Made by a program: the position numbers and the translations under genes. From contig DATLFQ010000026.1 of NCBI GenBank assembly GCA_035540915.1, positions 1 through 16,135 on the forward strand: a stretch of 16,135 nucleotides of DNA, in the 5' to 3' direction. Under the pieces are notes generated by a model, which was not told the origin of the DNA, did no database searches, and was given only the letters and a program-made list of their open reading frames with translations. Each line of letters begins with the position of its first letter. Position 1 is the stretch's first letter. This DNA comes from DATLFQ01 sp035540915. GTDB lineage: Bacteria > Actinomycetota > Acidimicrobiia > Acidimicrobiales > GCA-2861595. Of this stretch, positions 6,598 to 14,734 are shown one piece after another.

Positions 6598-7710
6598 CTA
6601 GCGGAGGAACGACGGGACGTCGAACTCGTCGTCGTCCAGGTCCAGGTCGTCGTCGGGAAGCGGGAAGGCGTCGGGCCGGGGCGCGCCGGCCGGGCGCCGG
6701 CGGTCGTCGTGCTCTCGGCCGGGCCGGGGCACCTCACGCGGAGCGGTGCGCTCCTCGTCCTCCCAGCGGTCGAAGCCGGTGGCGATGACGGTCACCCGGA
6801 CCTCGTCGCCCATGGCGTCGTCCACGACGCTGCCGAAGATGATGTTGGCGTCGGGGTGGCCGACGCCGTGGATGATCTCGGCCGCCTCGTTCACCTCGAA
6901 CAGGCCGAGGTCGCTGCCGCCGGCGATGTTGAGCAGGATGCCGCGGGCGCCCTCGATGGACGCTTCGAGCAGCGGGCTGGTGATCGCGGCCCGGGCCGCG
7001 TTGACGGCGCGACCCTCGCCTGACGCGGTGCCGATGCCCATGATGGCCGTGCCGGCGTTGTTCATGATCATCTTCACGTCGGCGAAGTCGGTGTTGATCA
7101 GGCCGGGGGTGGTGATCAGATCGGTGATGCCCTGGACGCCCTGCAGCAGCACCTCGTCGGCCATCTTGAACGCGTTGACCATCGACGTCTTGTCGTTGGA
7201 CACCGTGAGCAGCCGGTCGTTCGGGATGATGATGAGGGTGTCCACCTTCTCCTTGAGGCGCTGGATGCCGGTCTCGGCCTGCACGGAGCGGCGCCGGCCC
7301 TCGAAGCCGAACGGGCGCGTCACCACGCCGATGGTGAGGGCCCCGAGCGACTTGGCCACCTCGGCCACCACCGCCGCCCCACCGGTCCCGGTGCCACCGC
7401 CCTCGCCGGCGGTGATGAAGACCATGTCGGAGCCCTTGAGCACCTCCTCGATCTCGTCGCGGTGCTCCTCGGCGGCCTGGCGCCCCACCTCGGGATCGCT
7501 GCCGGCGCCGAGGCCCCGGGTCAGCTGCCGGCCGATGTCGAGCTTGACGTCGGCGTCGCTCATGAGCAGCGCCTGGGCGTCGGTGTTCACTGCGATGAAC
7601 TCGACACCTTTGAGGCCGGCGTCGATCATGCGGTTGACGGCATTCACCCCGCCGCCACCGATCCCCACCACCTTGATCACGGCGATGTAGTTCTGCGCTG
7701 CTCCGGCCAT
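6598..7710 (-). CDS. ftsZ: Cell division GTPase FtsZ
   Basis: 370 residues. Tubulin-like GTPase that polymerises into the Z ring at midcell. Seen: GIGGGGVNAVNRM (16-28), the tubulin signature GGGTGTG (105-111), the T7 loop NTDFADVK (206-213) with catalytic aspartates D209 and D212, GIGTASGEGRA (225-235), a roughly 45-residue charged linker, and the C-terminal peptide DEFDVPSFLR (361-370) that binds SepF and other partners. The open frame runs about 170 nt further upstream, but homology begins at MAGAAQNYI. The start is either ATG 7710, with GGTGAGG only 3 nt upstream, or the in-frame GTG at 7719. It is preceded by a 175-nt gap after ftsQ that probably holds its own promoter. Confidence 0.98.
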   Translation of the reverse strand: MAGAAQNYIAVIKVVGIGGGGVNAVNRMIDAGLKGVEFIAVNTDAQALLMSDADVKLDIGRQLTRGLGAGSDPEVGRQAAEEHRDEIEEVLKGSDMVFITAGEGGGTGTGGAAVVAEVAKSLGALTIGVVTRPFGFEGRRRSVQAETGIQRLKEKVDTLIIIPNDRLLTVSNDKTSMVNAFKMADEVLLQGVQGITDLITTPGLINTDFADVKMIMNNAGTAIMGIGTASGEGRAVNAARAAITSPLLEASIEGARGILLNIAGGSDLGLFEVNEAAEIIHGVGHPDANIIFGSVVDDAMGDEVRVTVIATGFDRWEDEERTAPREVPRPGREHDDRRRPAGAPRPDAFPLPDDDLDLDDDEFDVPSFLR

Positions 7711-7758
7711 GGCCCTCACCAACCTTCCCGGAGGCGGCCTCTCCGCCCCGTGACAACG

Positions 7759-7796
7759 TGCGAAATCATGCGAACACCGTGCAACGACCTGCGGAA
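7759..7796 (-). repeat. Helically phased TTCGCA-like repeats in the ftsZ leader
   Basis: On the plus strand TGCGAA, TGCGAA, TGCAA and TGCGGAA begin at 7759, 7769, 7780 and 7790, spaced 10, 11 and 10 bp. This places each unit on the same face of the helix. Two copies are exact; two are imperfect. It could be a cooperative protein-binding array between the ftsZ promoter and start. No known factor is assigned. Confidence 0.4.
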
Positions 7797-7833
7797 ACGT
7801 CCCCGCCAGCGCTGCTGACATCAATCTCATGTT

Positions 7834-7857
7834 GAGGTTTATAGTTGTATAAACCTC
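7834..7857. promoter_or_regulatory. Perfect 10-bp inverted repeat upstream of ftsZ (operator or leader hairpin)
   Basis: Arms GAGGTTTATA (7834-7843) and TATAAACCTC (7848-7857) are exact reverse complements around GTTG. It is strikingly AT-rich for this genome. If transcription starts near 7864, it lies at about +7 to +30 of the ftsZ transcript, where it could be an operator for a dimeric repressor or a 5' stabilising hairpin. No U-tract follows on either strand, so a terminator is unlikely. Confidence 0.6.
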
Positions 7858-7870
7858 GCTGAACGGTCGA

Positions 7871-7900
7871 ACTTTAGGCACATTGTCAACGTCGGGTCAA
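7871..7900 (-). promoter_or_regulatory. Candidate ftsZ promoter
   Basis: On the minus strand TTGACC (7895-7900, 5 of 6 matches to the -35 consensus) and TAAAGT (7871-7876, 4 of 6 to the -10) are separated by 18 nt. The -35 lies in the last codons of ftsQ. A second TTGACA at 7884-7889 has no well-placed -10. A dedicated ftsZ promoter upstream of the gene is common in actinobacteria; the exact site here is inferred. Confidence 0.45.
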
Positions 7901-8749
7901 GACCGGAGCGCTCGGCACCCGCACGTCGATCACCGCCACATCGGCAAAAACGTCGCCGCCCGGCACGGGGTCGCCCGGCGCCCCCGGTCCCCCTTCGCGA
8001 GCCAACAGCGCGGTCAGGGCGGCCAGCTTGGCTGGCAGTTCGGTCGCTTCCCCCAGGCGGACCACCGCCCCCGGTCCGGTGAGCGCCAGCTCCACGCCGG
8101 TCGGCGTGGCCGCGACGTCCGCCACCCGGGCGGCCAGGGCGGCCGGCAGCGAGGTGACCACCTGGAGCGCGGCGCGGGCGGCCGGGCCAAGTCGCCGGCC
8201 GGGCGGCCCCGGCGCCGAGACGCCACCCAGGGCCGCCAGACCGGGAGGGCGCTCGCCCTCCACCGCCAGCACCTGCCCGGTGGCGTCGACCAGCGCCCAC
8301 CTCCGCCCGCCGTCGACCGGCACCACGGCGGCCGGCTCCCGCTCGGTCACCACGATCCTCACGGTGCCGGGCCAACGCCGCTCGGCGCGGGCGTCGAGGA
8401 CCCACGGCAGCGCCTCGATCCGCCGGCTCACCGCGCCGGTGTCCACCGACACCATCAACGGGTGGTCGTCCAGCCCGCCGGCCCGGACGACCGCAGCCGG
8501 TGTCATCCGCTCGGCCCCCAGGACCCGGACGTGGTCCACGTCGAGCAGCGGTGAGCGGCTCAGCGCGGCGGCCACGCCGCCGAGGCCGACCACCGAGACC
8601 ACGCCGAGGAGGACCCGCAGCCGGCGCCGTCCCTCCTCCCGCACGACCGCGATGCGACGCGCCCTGATGCGCGTGTCCATCGGCAGGGCCGGGCGGACCA
8701 GGGGCGGGCGGGCCGGCGCCGGCCGCGGAGGCCGCGTGCTTCCACTCAT
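7886..8749 (-). CDS. ftsQ: Cell division protein FtsQ/DivIB
   Basis: 287 residues. Bitopic divisome protein that links the Z ring to septal synthesis through FtsL, FtsB and FtsWI. Seen: a Pro/Arg-rich cytoplasmic N-terminus (1-43), one membrane helix (about 44-65), a POTRA domain beginning LLDVDHVRVLGAERM (68-82) and reaching WPGTVRIVVTEREPAAVV (126-143), then the FtsQ/DivIB beta domain (WALVDATGQVL at 151-161) ending at IDVRVPSAPVL. The ATG overlaps the murB stop as ATGA. It is followed by the ftsZ promoter gap, with the candidate -35 inside its last codons. Sequence is weakly conserved as usual for FtsQ, but the layout and context are clear. Confidence 0.95.
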   Translation of the reverse strand: MSGSTRPPRPAPARPPLVRPALPMDTRIRARRIAVVREEGRRRLRVLLGVVSVVGLGGVAAALSRSPLLDVDHVRVLGAERMTPAAVVRAGGLDDHPLMVSVDTGAVSRRIEALPWVLDARAERRWPGTVRIVVTEREPAAVVPVDGGRRWALVDATGQVLAVEGERPPGLAALGGVSAPGPPGRRLGPAARAALQVVTSLPAALAARVADVAATPTGVELALTGPGAVVRLGEATELPAKLAALTALLAREGGPGAPGDPVPGGDVFADVAVIDVRVPSAPVLTRR

Positions 8750-9753
8750 CGGCGGCCCTCGCGCTCCCCCGCCGGGTCGGCGAAACCGACCAGCCGCAGC
8801 TCCAGTTCGAGGCGGACGCCGGTGGCGTCCTCCACCCGCCGCTGGACCTCCCGGGCCAGCGCCGCCACGTCGTCGGCCGAGCCCCCGGGATCGGCCTGGA
8901 CGAAGTTGGCGTGCCGGTCCGAGACCGCCGCCGACCCCCGCCGCAGGCCCTTGAGCCCGGCCGCGTCGATGAGGCGGCCGGCCGAGTCGCCGGGCGGGTT
9001 CGTGAAGACGGACCCGGCGTTCTGCCCGCCCGGCTGGTTGGCCCGGCGCCAGGCCACGACCTCGGCCACCTCGGCCTCGGCGGCCGCCGGGTCCCGGGGC
9101 TCGACCGCGAACTCGGCCCACACCACCACCTGCCCGGGCGCCACGGCCGAGCGCCGGTAGCCCAGGCCGAGTGCCGACGCGTCCACCACCTCGATCGGGG
9201 CGCCCTCGCCCGAGCGGCCGCCGGGCGGGTCCACGGTCAGGTCGCAGATGCCGGCCCGCACCAGCACGGCCGCCACATCCGAACCGTGGCCGCCGGCGTT
9301 CATGCGCACCGCACCGCCCACCGAGCCGGGAACGCCGACCGTCCACTCCAGCCCGCCGAGCCCGGCGGCGGCGGTGCGGCGGGCCAGGACCGGCAGGCTG
9401 GCCCCGCCCCCGGCCCGCACCCTGCCGGCGGCGGCGTCCGGCACGATGGCGTCGAACCCCGCCCCGAGGGCGACGACCAGGCCGGGAAAGCCGGCGTCGG
9501 CCACCAGGAGGTTCGAGCCGCGGCCCAGCACCAGGACGGGCACGCCACTGGCCCGAACGGCCCGGCGGGCCAGCACCAGGTCGCCCGGCCCGGCGGCGTC
9601 CAGCAGGAGGGCGGCGGCGCCGCCCACGCGGTAGGTAGTCCGTGAGCCGAGGGGCACGCCTCGCTGGCCTCGGCCGCCCAGCACGGCGGCCGCCCGCTCG
9701 ACGGCCGCCCCGGTGGCCGCCGGCCCGATCGCCGGGTCAACGGAGGGGGCCAC
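8746..9753 (-). CDS. murB: UDP-N-acetylenolpyruvoylglucosamine reductase MurB
   Basis: 335 residues. FAD- and NADPH-dependent enzyme that reduces UDP-GlcNAc-enolpyruvate to UDP-MurNAc in the cytoplasm. Seen: the FAD-binding GRGSNLLV (77-84), GVPGSVGGAVRMNAGG (140-155), GYRRS (198-202), the catalytic serine S248 in NAGSVF (245-250), SDRHANFV (278-285), and the C-terminal LELELRLVG with the expected acidic residue. The motif pattern and lack of the large type I insertion fit a type II MurB. The start is GTG, with GGAG 4 nt upstream, overlapping murC by 17 nt. Its location between murC and ftsQ matches many Gram-positive dcw clusters. Confidence 0.97.
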   Translation of the reverse strand: MAPSVDPAIGPAATGAAVERAAAVLGGRGQRGVPLGSRTTYRVGGAAALLLDAAGPGDLVLARRAVRASGVPVLVLGRGSNLLVADAGFPGLVVALGAGFDAIVPDAAAGRVRAGGGASLPVLARRTAAAGLGGLEWTVGVPGSVGGAVRMNAGGHGSDVAAVLVRAGICDLTVDPPGGRSGEGAPIEVVDASALGLGYRRSAVAPGQVVVWAEFAVEPRDPAAAEAEVAEVVAWRRANQPGGQNAGSVFTNPPGDSAGRLIDAAGLKGLRRGSAAVSDRHANFVQADPGGSADDVAALAREVQRRVEDATGVRLELELRLVGFADPAGEREGRR

Positions 9754-11134
9754 CCGGCTCCAGCAGCTCGCCGGCCAGCAGGGTCACGTCGCCGGCGCCC
9801 AGGACGAGGCAGAGGTCACCCGGCCGCAGCAGGGCGGCGACGGCCGGCGCCCAGTCCCGGCGGTCGGCGACGTAGTGCACCGTCCCCGGCGCCCGGTCGC
9901 GGCGGACGGCGTCGGCCACCAACCGCCCGGTGACGCCGGGGCGGGGCGCCTCGCCGGCCGGGTAGACGTCGGTCACCACCACCTCGTCGGCGTCGGCGAA
10001 GGCGCCGGCGAAGTCGTCGGCCAGGTCGGCGGTGCGCGAGAAGCGGTGCGGCTGGAAGACGCACACCACCCGGGACCACCCGCCGGTGCGGGCCGTGGCC
10101 AGGGCGGCCCGCACCTCGCCGGGCAGATGGGCGTAGTCGTCGACGAACGACACGCCGGCGCGCGTCCCGCGGAACTGGTACCGGCGGGCCACGCCCCCGT
10201 AGCGGGCCAACCCGGCGGCGGCCGCCGGGAACGGCGCTCCCAGGAGGTCGGCCACGGCCAGGGCGCCGCACGCGTTGCGGGCGTTGTGGAGCCCCGGGAC
10301 GGGCAGCTCGACGCGGCCGAGCGTGTCGCCGCCCTTCACCACGGTGAAGCGCGCGGCGTTGCGCTCCAGGGCCACGTCGGCCATGGCGTAGTCGGCGCCG
10401 GCCGCGGTGCCGTAGGTGGTGGCGCCCGCCTCGGCGCCGATGCGGGCCGCGCCGGGATCGTCGGCGCACACGACCCGCGGGCCGGGGGCGCCGGCCAAGA
10501 AGCGGGCGAAGGCGGCGGCGAGCTCCTCTACCCGGCCGCCGTAGTGATCGAGGTGGTCGGGCTCCACGCTGGTCACCAGGGCGGCCTCGGGCGCGAGCTC
10601 CAGGAAGGTGCCGTCGCTCTCGTCGGCCTCCACCACCAGCCATTCGCCCTCGGCCCAGGCTGCCCCGGTGCCGATCTCGTTCAGCTCCCCGCCGATCAGG
10701 AAGGATGGCCGCATCCCCGCGGCCACCAGCGCCAGCGCCAGCATCGACGACGTGGTGGTCTTGCCGTGCGTGCCGGCGACCGCCACGGTGCGGCGGGTGG
10801 CGACGATGGCGGCCAGGACCTGGGCCCGCCGCAGGACCGGAATGCCCCGCTCGACGGCGGCGGCCACCTCGGGGTTGCGGGCGGGGACAGCGGTGGACAT
10901 GGTCACCGCGTCGACGTCGCCGACCTGGTCGGCCGCGTGCCCCACGGCCACCGACACGCCGAGGGCCCGCAGGCGCTCGAGCCCCGGCGACGCCTTCAGG
11001 TCGCTGCCGGACACCCGGTGGCCCATGGCGGCCAGCACCGAGGCGATGGCGCTCATGCCGGCGCCGCCGATGCCGACCACGTGCAGCCGCCGGGGCGTCG
11101 AGAGGTCGATCACCGGCGCCTCAGGGACGGGCAT
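9737..11134 (-). CDS. murC: UDP-N-acetylmuramate--L-alanine ligase MurC
   Basis: 465 residues. ATP-dependent Mur ligase that adds L-Ala to UDP-MurNAc. Seen: GIGGAGMS (21-28) for the UDP substrate, the P-loop AGTHGKTTTSS (120-130), VVEADESDGTF (167-177), EPDHLDHYG (191-199), HNARN (283-287), RRYQFRG (317-323), DDYAHLPGE (332-340) and QPHRFSRT (361-368). The usual DDYxHHPTE is altered, with Leu for the second His and Gly for Thr. The ATG overlaps murG by 14 nt and has GGAG 4 nt upstream inside murG. Length and the order of the three domains are normal. Confidence 0.98.
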   Translation of the reverse strand: MPVPEAPVIDLSTPRRLHVVGIGGAGMSAIASVLAAMGHRVSGSDLKASPGLERLRALGVSVAVGHAADQVGDVDAVTMSTAVPARNPEVAAAVERGIPVLRRAQVLAAIVATRRTVAVAGTHGKTTTSSMLALALVAAGMRPSFLIGGELNEIGTGAAWAEGEWLVVEADESDGTFLELAPEAALVTSVEPDHLDHYGGRVEELAAAFARFLAGAPGPRVVCADDPGAARIGAEAGATTYGTAAGADYAMADVALERNAARFTVVKGGDTLGRVELPVPGLHNARNACGALAVADLLGAPFPAAAAGLARYGGVARRYQFRGTRAGVSFVDDYAHLPGEVRAALATARTGGWSRVVCVFQPHRFSRTADLADDFAGAFADADEVVVTDVYPAGEAPRPGVTGRLVADAVRRDRAPGTVHYVADRRDWAPAVAALLRPGDLCLVLGAGDVTLLAGELLEPGGPLR

Positions 11135-12263
11135 GGCGCTCCAGGAGGTCGGCCACCCGATCGGCGGCGTCGGGCCGGCCGAGGGCGGCCGCCGCGGCGG
11201 CCATGGCCGATCGGCGCGCGGTGGCGCCCGGGCCGCCGACGAGCGGGCCCAGCTCGGCGGCCAGCCGCCCGCCGGTCAGCTCGGCGTCGGGCAAGACCAC
11301 CGCGGCGCCGGCACCGGCCAGCGCGGCGGCGTTGGCGGTCTGGTGGTCGCCCGGCGCGCCCGGGAGGGGGACCAGCACCGACGGCAGGCCGGCGGCCGCC
11401 AGCTCGGCGACGCTCCCGCCCGAGCGGCAGACCACCACGTCGGCGGCCGCCAGCAGGAGAGGCATCCGGTGCTCGTACTCGACGGGCTGGTAGGTCAGCC
11501 CGCCGGCCGGCGGCCGCGGGAGCGTCGCCTGGACGGCGGCCCAGTCGCGCGCGCCCACTGCGTGGCGCACGGCGACGTCGGCGCGGTCCGACCAGGCCCG
11601 GACCAGCTCGAAGACGGCCTGGTTGATCCGCCGAGACCCGAGCGAGCCGCCGACCACCGCCACCACCACCACGGGACCGGCCGGCAGGCCGAGCGCGGCG
11701 CGAGCGGCGGCCACGCCGGCCGGCGAGCGGTCGAGGGCCCGTATCTCGGGGCGGACGGGGTTGCCGGTGACGACCGCCCGGGGCAGCGCGGTGCCCTCGA
11801 ACGAGACGGCGCTGGCGCGGGCGAACCGGCCGAAGAGGCGGTTGGCCGAGCCCGGCACGGCGTTCTGCTCGTGCAGGACCAGCGGCCGGCGGAACAGCAC
11901 CGCAGCGGCCGCCGCCGGCACGCTGGCGTAGCCGCCGACCGACAGCACCACCGCCGGGCGCCGGCGGGCCACCACGGCCGTCGCCCGCACCACCGCCCGG
12001 GCCAGCCCGGCCACCGCGCCGAGGTTGTCGACGACGGCCCGCCGCGACAGGCGCCGGGCGATGCCCCGGCCGGGCAGCAGGGTGACCGAGAACCCGGCTT
12101 CCGGCACCAGGCGGGCCTCCTGCCCCCGTGCCGATCCGACGAAGTGGAGCGCGCCCGGGGGGTGGCCGCGCGCCACCAGGGCGCCGGCGACGGCCAGGGC
12201 CGGGACCACGTGGCCGGCGGTCCCGCCGCCGGCGAGCAGCACGTCGGTGCGGGGGCGGCCCAT
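11121..12263 (-). CDS. murG: UDP-GlcNAc:lipid I GlcNAc-transferase MurG
   Basis: 380 residues. GT28 glycosyltransferase on the inner face of the membrane that turns lipid I into lipid II. Seen: the N-terminal glycine-rich loop GGTAGH (13-18, more often GGTGGH), SVGGYAS (108-114), HEQNAVPG (131-138), GNPVR (167-171), the C-terminal loop GGSLGSRRIN (205-214), and the donor-site region CRSGGSVAEL (279-288) with PLPGAPGDHQTANA (299-312). The ATG follows directly on the ftsW stop (TAGATG), and there is no clear ribosome binding site, so it is probably translated by re-initiation after ftsW. Confidence 0.97.
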   Translation of the reverse strand: MGRPRTDVLLAGGGTAGHVVPALAVAGALVARGHPPGALHFVGSARGQEARLVPEAGFSVTLLPGRGIARRLSRRAVVDNLGAVAGLARAVVRATAVVARRRPAVVLSVGGYASVPAAAAAVLFRRPLVLHEQNAVPGSANRLFGRFARASAVSFEGTALPRAVVTGNPVRPEIRALDRSPAGVAAARAALGLPAGPVVVVAVVGGSLGSRRINQAVFELVRAWSDRADVAVRHAVGARDWAAVQATLPRPPAGGLTYQPVEYEHRMPLLLAAADVVVCRSGGSVAELAAAGLPSVLVPLPGAPGDHQTANAAALAGAGAAVVLPDAELTGGRLAAELGPLVGGPGATARRSAMAAAAAALGRPDAADRVADLLERHARP

Positions 12264-13436
12264 CTAGCGGGCCGCCCGGGCCGCCCGGCCGCCCTGGGCG
12301 GCGACGTTCGCCAGGATCCCCACCGCGACCATCAAGATGACCAGCGACGAGCCGCCGAACGAGACGAAGGGCAGCGGGACGCCGGTGACGGGCAGCATCC
12401 CGGTGACGGCGCCGATGTTCACGACCGCCTGGCTGGCGATCCAGGCCGTCACGCCGGCGGCCAGCAGCACGCCGAACAGGTCGGGCGCCCGCAGGGCCGT
12501 CCGCACGCCCAGCACGGTGAGGCCGGCGAACAACGCGAGCACCGCCAGGCTCCCGATCAGCCCCAGCTCCTCGCCGATGATGGCGAAGATGAAATCGGTG
12601 TGCGCGTTGGGCAGGAAGCCCCACTTGGCCCGGCTGGCGCCGACGCCGACGCCGGTGACGCGGCCGGTGCCCATGCCCACCAGCGACTGGACCACCTGGT
12701 AGCCGGTGTTGTCTGGGTCGGCCCAGGGGTTGCGGAACGACAGCAGCCGGGCCCGCCGGTAAGGCTCGGCGTACCCCGCCGCCACTGCGCCGGCCACCGA
12801 CGCGGCCACCAGTCCGGCCATGGTGGGCAGCGGCACGGCGCCCGCGAAGAGCACCGCCATGGTGACCGCGCCGAGGATCAACGTGGTGCCCATGTCGGGC
12901 TGCAGCATGACGAGGGCGGCCAGCAGCCCGAAGCCGGTCACCGCCCCCCACATGGCCGACCGCACCCGCCCGGGCCCCTGCAGCCGCGACAGCAGGTCGG
13001 CCGAGAACAGCAGCAGGGCCAGCTTGGCCAGCTCCGAGGGCTGCACCCGCCACCCGCCGATGCCCAGCCACCGCGTGGAGCCACCGGCCTGGATGCCGAC
13101 GCCCGGCACCAGAACGGCGACCAGCAGGGCGGCCGACAGCACCAGCAGCGGCAGGCCCAGCCGCCGCCACCGCCGGTAGTCCACGCGCGCGGCGAGCATC
13201 ATGGCGGTGCCCCCGACGGCCACCCACAGCAGTTGGCGCAGGAAGTAGCTCCAGGAGCTGCCCTGGTCCCGCAGGGCCTGGACCGACGAGGCGGACAGCA
13301 CCATCACCAGCCCGACCACGCAGAGGGTCGCCACGATGGTGACCAGCACCACCGGGCCACCGGCCCCGAACCGCCCGCCCGCCACCGGCGGCGTCGCGCC
13401 ATCCGCCGCGCCGGGTACCCGGGTCGTGGTCTTCAC
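12264..13436 (-). CDS. ftsW: Septal peptidoglycan polymerase FtsW (SEDS family)
   Basis: 390 residues with about ten membrane segments. SEDS glycosyltransferase that polymerises lipid II at the division site with its partner class B PBP (FtsI). Seen: GSTRWLGIG (119-127), QPSELAKL (132-139), LQPDMGT (178-184), FRNPWADPDNTGYQ (234-247), the catalytic-aspartate region LPNAHTDFIFAIIGEELGL (275-293, D281), and GMLPVTGVPLPFVSFGGSS (346-364). The start is GTG, overlapping the murD stop as GTGA. Placement between murD and murG and the signature favour FtsW over RodA. The C-terminus is short, ending just after the last helix. Confidence 0.97.
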   Translation of the reverse strand: MKTTTRVPGAADGATPPVAGGRFGAGGPVVLVTIVATLCVVGLVMVLSASSVQALRDQGSSWSYFLRQLLWVAVGGTAMMLAARVDYRRWRRLGLPLLVLSAALLVAVLVPGVGIQAGGSTRWLGIGGWRVQPSELAKLALLLFSADLLSRLQGPGRVRSAMWGAVTGFGLLAALVMLQPDMGTTLILGAVTMAVLFAGAVPLPTMAGLVAASVAGAVAAGYAEPYRRARLLSFRNPWADPDNTGYQVVQSLVGMGTGRVTGVGVGASRAKWGFLPNAHTDFIFAIIGEELGLIGSLAVLALFAGLTVLGVRTALRAPDLFGVLLAAGVTAWIASQAVVNIGAVTGMLPVTGVPLPFVSFGGSSLVILMVAVGILANVAAQGGRAARAAR

Positions 13437-14734
13437 CCGCCGCACCCCCGCAGCCCCCGGACGCAGGCACTGAAGTCCTCGCCCCGCTCGGCGTAGGACC
13501 GGTACCAGTCGTACGACGCGCAGCCCGGCGACAGCAGCACCGCATCGCCGGCGCGGGCAGCCTGGCGGGCCAGATCGACCGCCACGGCCATGGAGGGCGC
13601 GGTGTGCACGGGGACGGCGCCCTCGAAGGCGGCCGCCACCTCGGGGGCCGCCTCGCCGATGGCGACGACGGCCCGCAGGCGGTCGGCCCGCTCCCGCAGC
13701 ACCCGCAGGTCCAGCCCCTTGTTCCGCCCGCCGGCGATCAGCACGGCCGAGGGGAAGCCGGCCAGCGCGGCCAGCACCGAAGCCGGGGTGGTGGCCTTGG
13801 AGTCGTCGTAGAAGCTGATCGCGCCGCAGCGTCCGACGAACTGCACCCGGTGGGGCAGGCCGGCGAAGCCGGCGAGAGCCGAGGCACAGGCCTCCGCCGG
13901 GATGCCGACCGCCCGGGCCGCCGCCACGGCGGCCAGCCCGTTCGCCAGGTCGTGCGGTTGGGCGCGGGCCAGCTCGGCGACCGCCACCAGGTCGCCCTCC
14001 GGGCCCCGCAACCGGCCATCCTCCACGCGGTAGTCCCCGGTGCCCAGGCCGAAGGTCACGACCTGGGACCGCGCCCCGGCGGCGGCCGCGACAACCGCGG
14101 GGTCCTCGGCGTTGACCACCGCGATGTCGCCCGGCCCCTGGTTTGCCCAGATGCGGGCCTTGGCCGCCGCGTAGTGGGCCATGTCCGGGTGCCAGTCCAG
14201 GTGGTCCTCGGCCAGGTTCAGCCACACGCCGGCCGACGGCCGGAAGAACTCCGTCCAGAACAGCTGGAACGACGACACCTCGACCACCAGCACGTCGGCG
14301 TCACCGTCCACCGCCTCGACGAGGGGAAGGCCGATGTTCCCCGCCGCGACCGCCCGCTGCCCGCCGGCCACCGCCATGGCGGCCACCAGCGTGCACACCG
14401 TGGTCTTGCCGTTGGTGCCGGTGACGGCGACGATCCGGCGCCCGACCGCCGCCTCCCAGGCCAGTTCGATCTCGCCCCGCACCGGGACGCCGGCGGCGCG
14501 GGCGGCCTTCACCGCCGGGTGGCCCGGCCGCACGCCCGGGTTGGGCACCACCAGGTCGGCGGCGGCGGCTGCGCCGGCCGGCCCGAGGCGCCCGCCGATC
14601 CGCTCGACCTCGGCTGCGGTCCCCGGGCCGGGCGCGTCCTCGACGACCACGACGTCCCAGCCGCGGGCCGCGAGGTGGCGGGTGACCGCCCGCCCGGTGA
14701 CGCCCAGCCCCACGACCACCGCCCGGCCGCTCAA
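13433..14734 (-). CDS. murD: UDP-N-acetylmuramoyl-L-alanine--D-glutamate ligase MurD
   Basis: 433 residues. ATP-dependent Mur ligase that adds D-Glu. Seen: VVVGLGVTGRA (6-16), NPGV (65-68, usually SPGI), the P-loop TGTNGKTT (105-112), GNIGLPL (132-138), VEVSSFQL (151-158), NLAEDHLDWH (173-182), HDLANGLAA (261-269), HRVQFVG (295-301), DDSKATTP (310-317, usually DSKATN), GGRNKG (335-340) and SPGCASYDWY (402-411) with RGEDF. The likely start is TTG at 14732-14734, overlapping the mraY stop as TTGA, with a GGGGG run 6 nt upstream. The next in-frame GTG lies inside the nucleotide fold, so TTG fits better. Confidence 0.97.
   Translation of the reverse strand: MSGRAVVVGLGVTGRAVTRHLAARGWDVVVVEDAPGPGTAAEVERIGGRLGPAGAAAAADLVVPNPGVRPGHPAVKAARAAGVPVRGEIELAWEAAVGRRIVAVTGTNGKTTVCTLVAAMAVAGGQRAVAAGNIGLPLVEAVDGDADVLVVEVSSFQLFWTEFFRPSAGVWLNLAEDHLDWHPDMAHYAAAKARIWANQGPGDIAVVNAEDPAVVAAAAGARSQVVTFGLGTGDYRVEDGRLRGPEGDLVAVAELARAQPHDLANGLAAVAAARAVGIPAEACASALAGFAGLPHRVQFVGRCGAISFYDDSKATTPASVLAALAGFPSAVLIAGGRNKGLDLRVLRERADRLRAVVAIGEAAPEVAAAFEGAVPVHTAPSMAVAVDLARQAARAGDAVLLSPGCASYDWYRSYAERGEDFSACVRGLRGCGG

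Noticed and set aside
7834..7857. The ftsZ-upstream inverted repeat as an intrinsic terminator of the murE-ftsQ transcript
   Set aside because: The arms are AT-rich and no run of T follows on the minus strand, so an operator or leader hairpin fits better.
7711..7881. In-frame N-terminal extension of FtsZ up to 7881
   Set aside because: The frame is open, but the extension has no similarity to FtsZ, runs through the AT-rich promoter and palindrome region, and homology starts cleanly at MAGAAQNYI.
10608..13496. 962-codon plus-strand open frame opposite murC, murG and ftsW
   Set aside because: Its Gly/His/Arg/Gln-rich composition is what the antisense of high-GC genes gives. The minus strand has full-length MurC, MurG and FtsW with all motifs.
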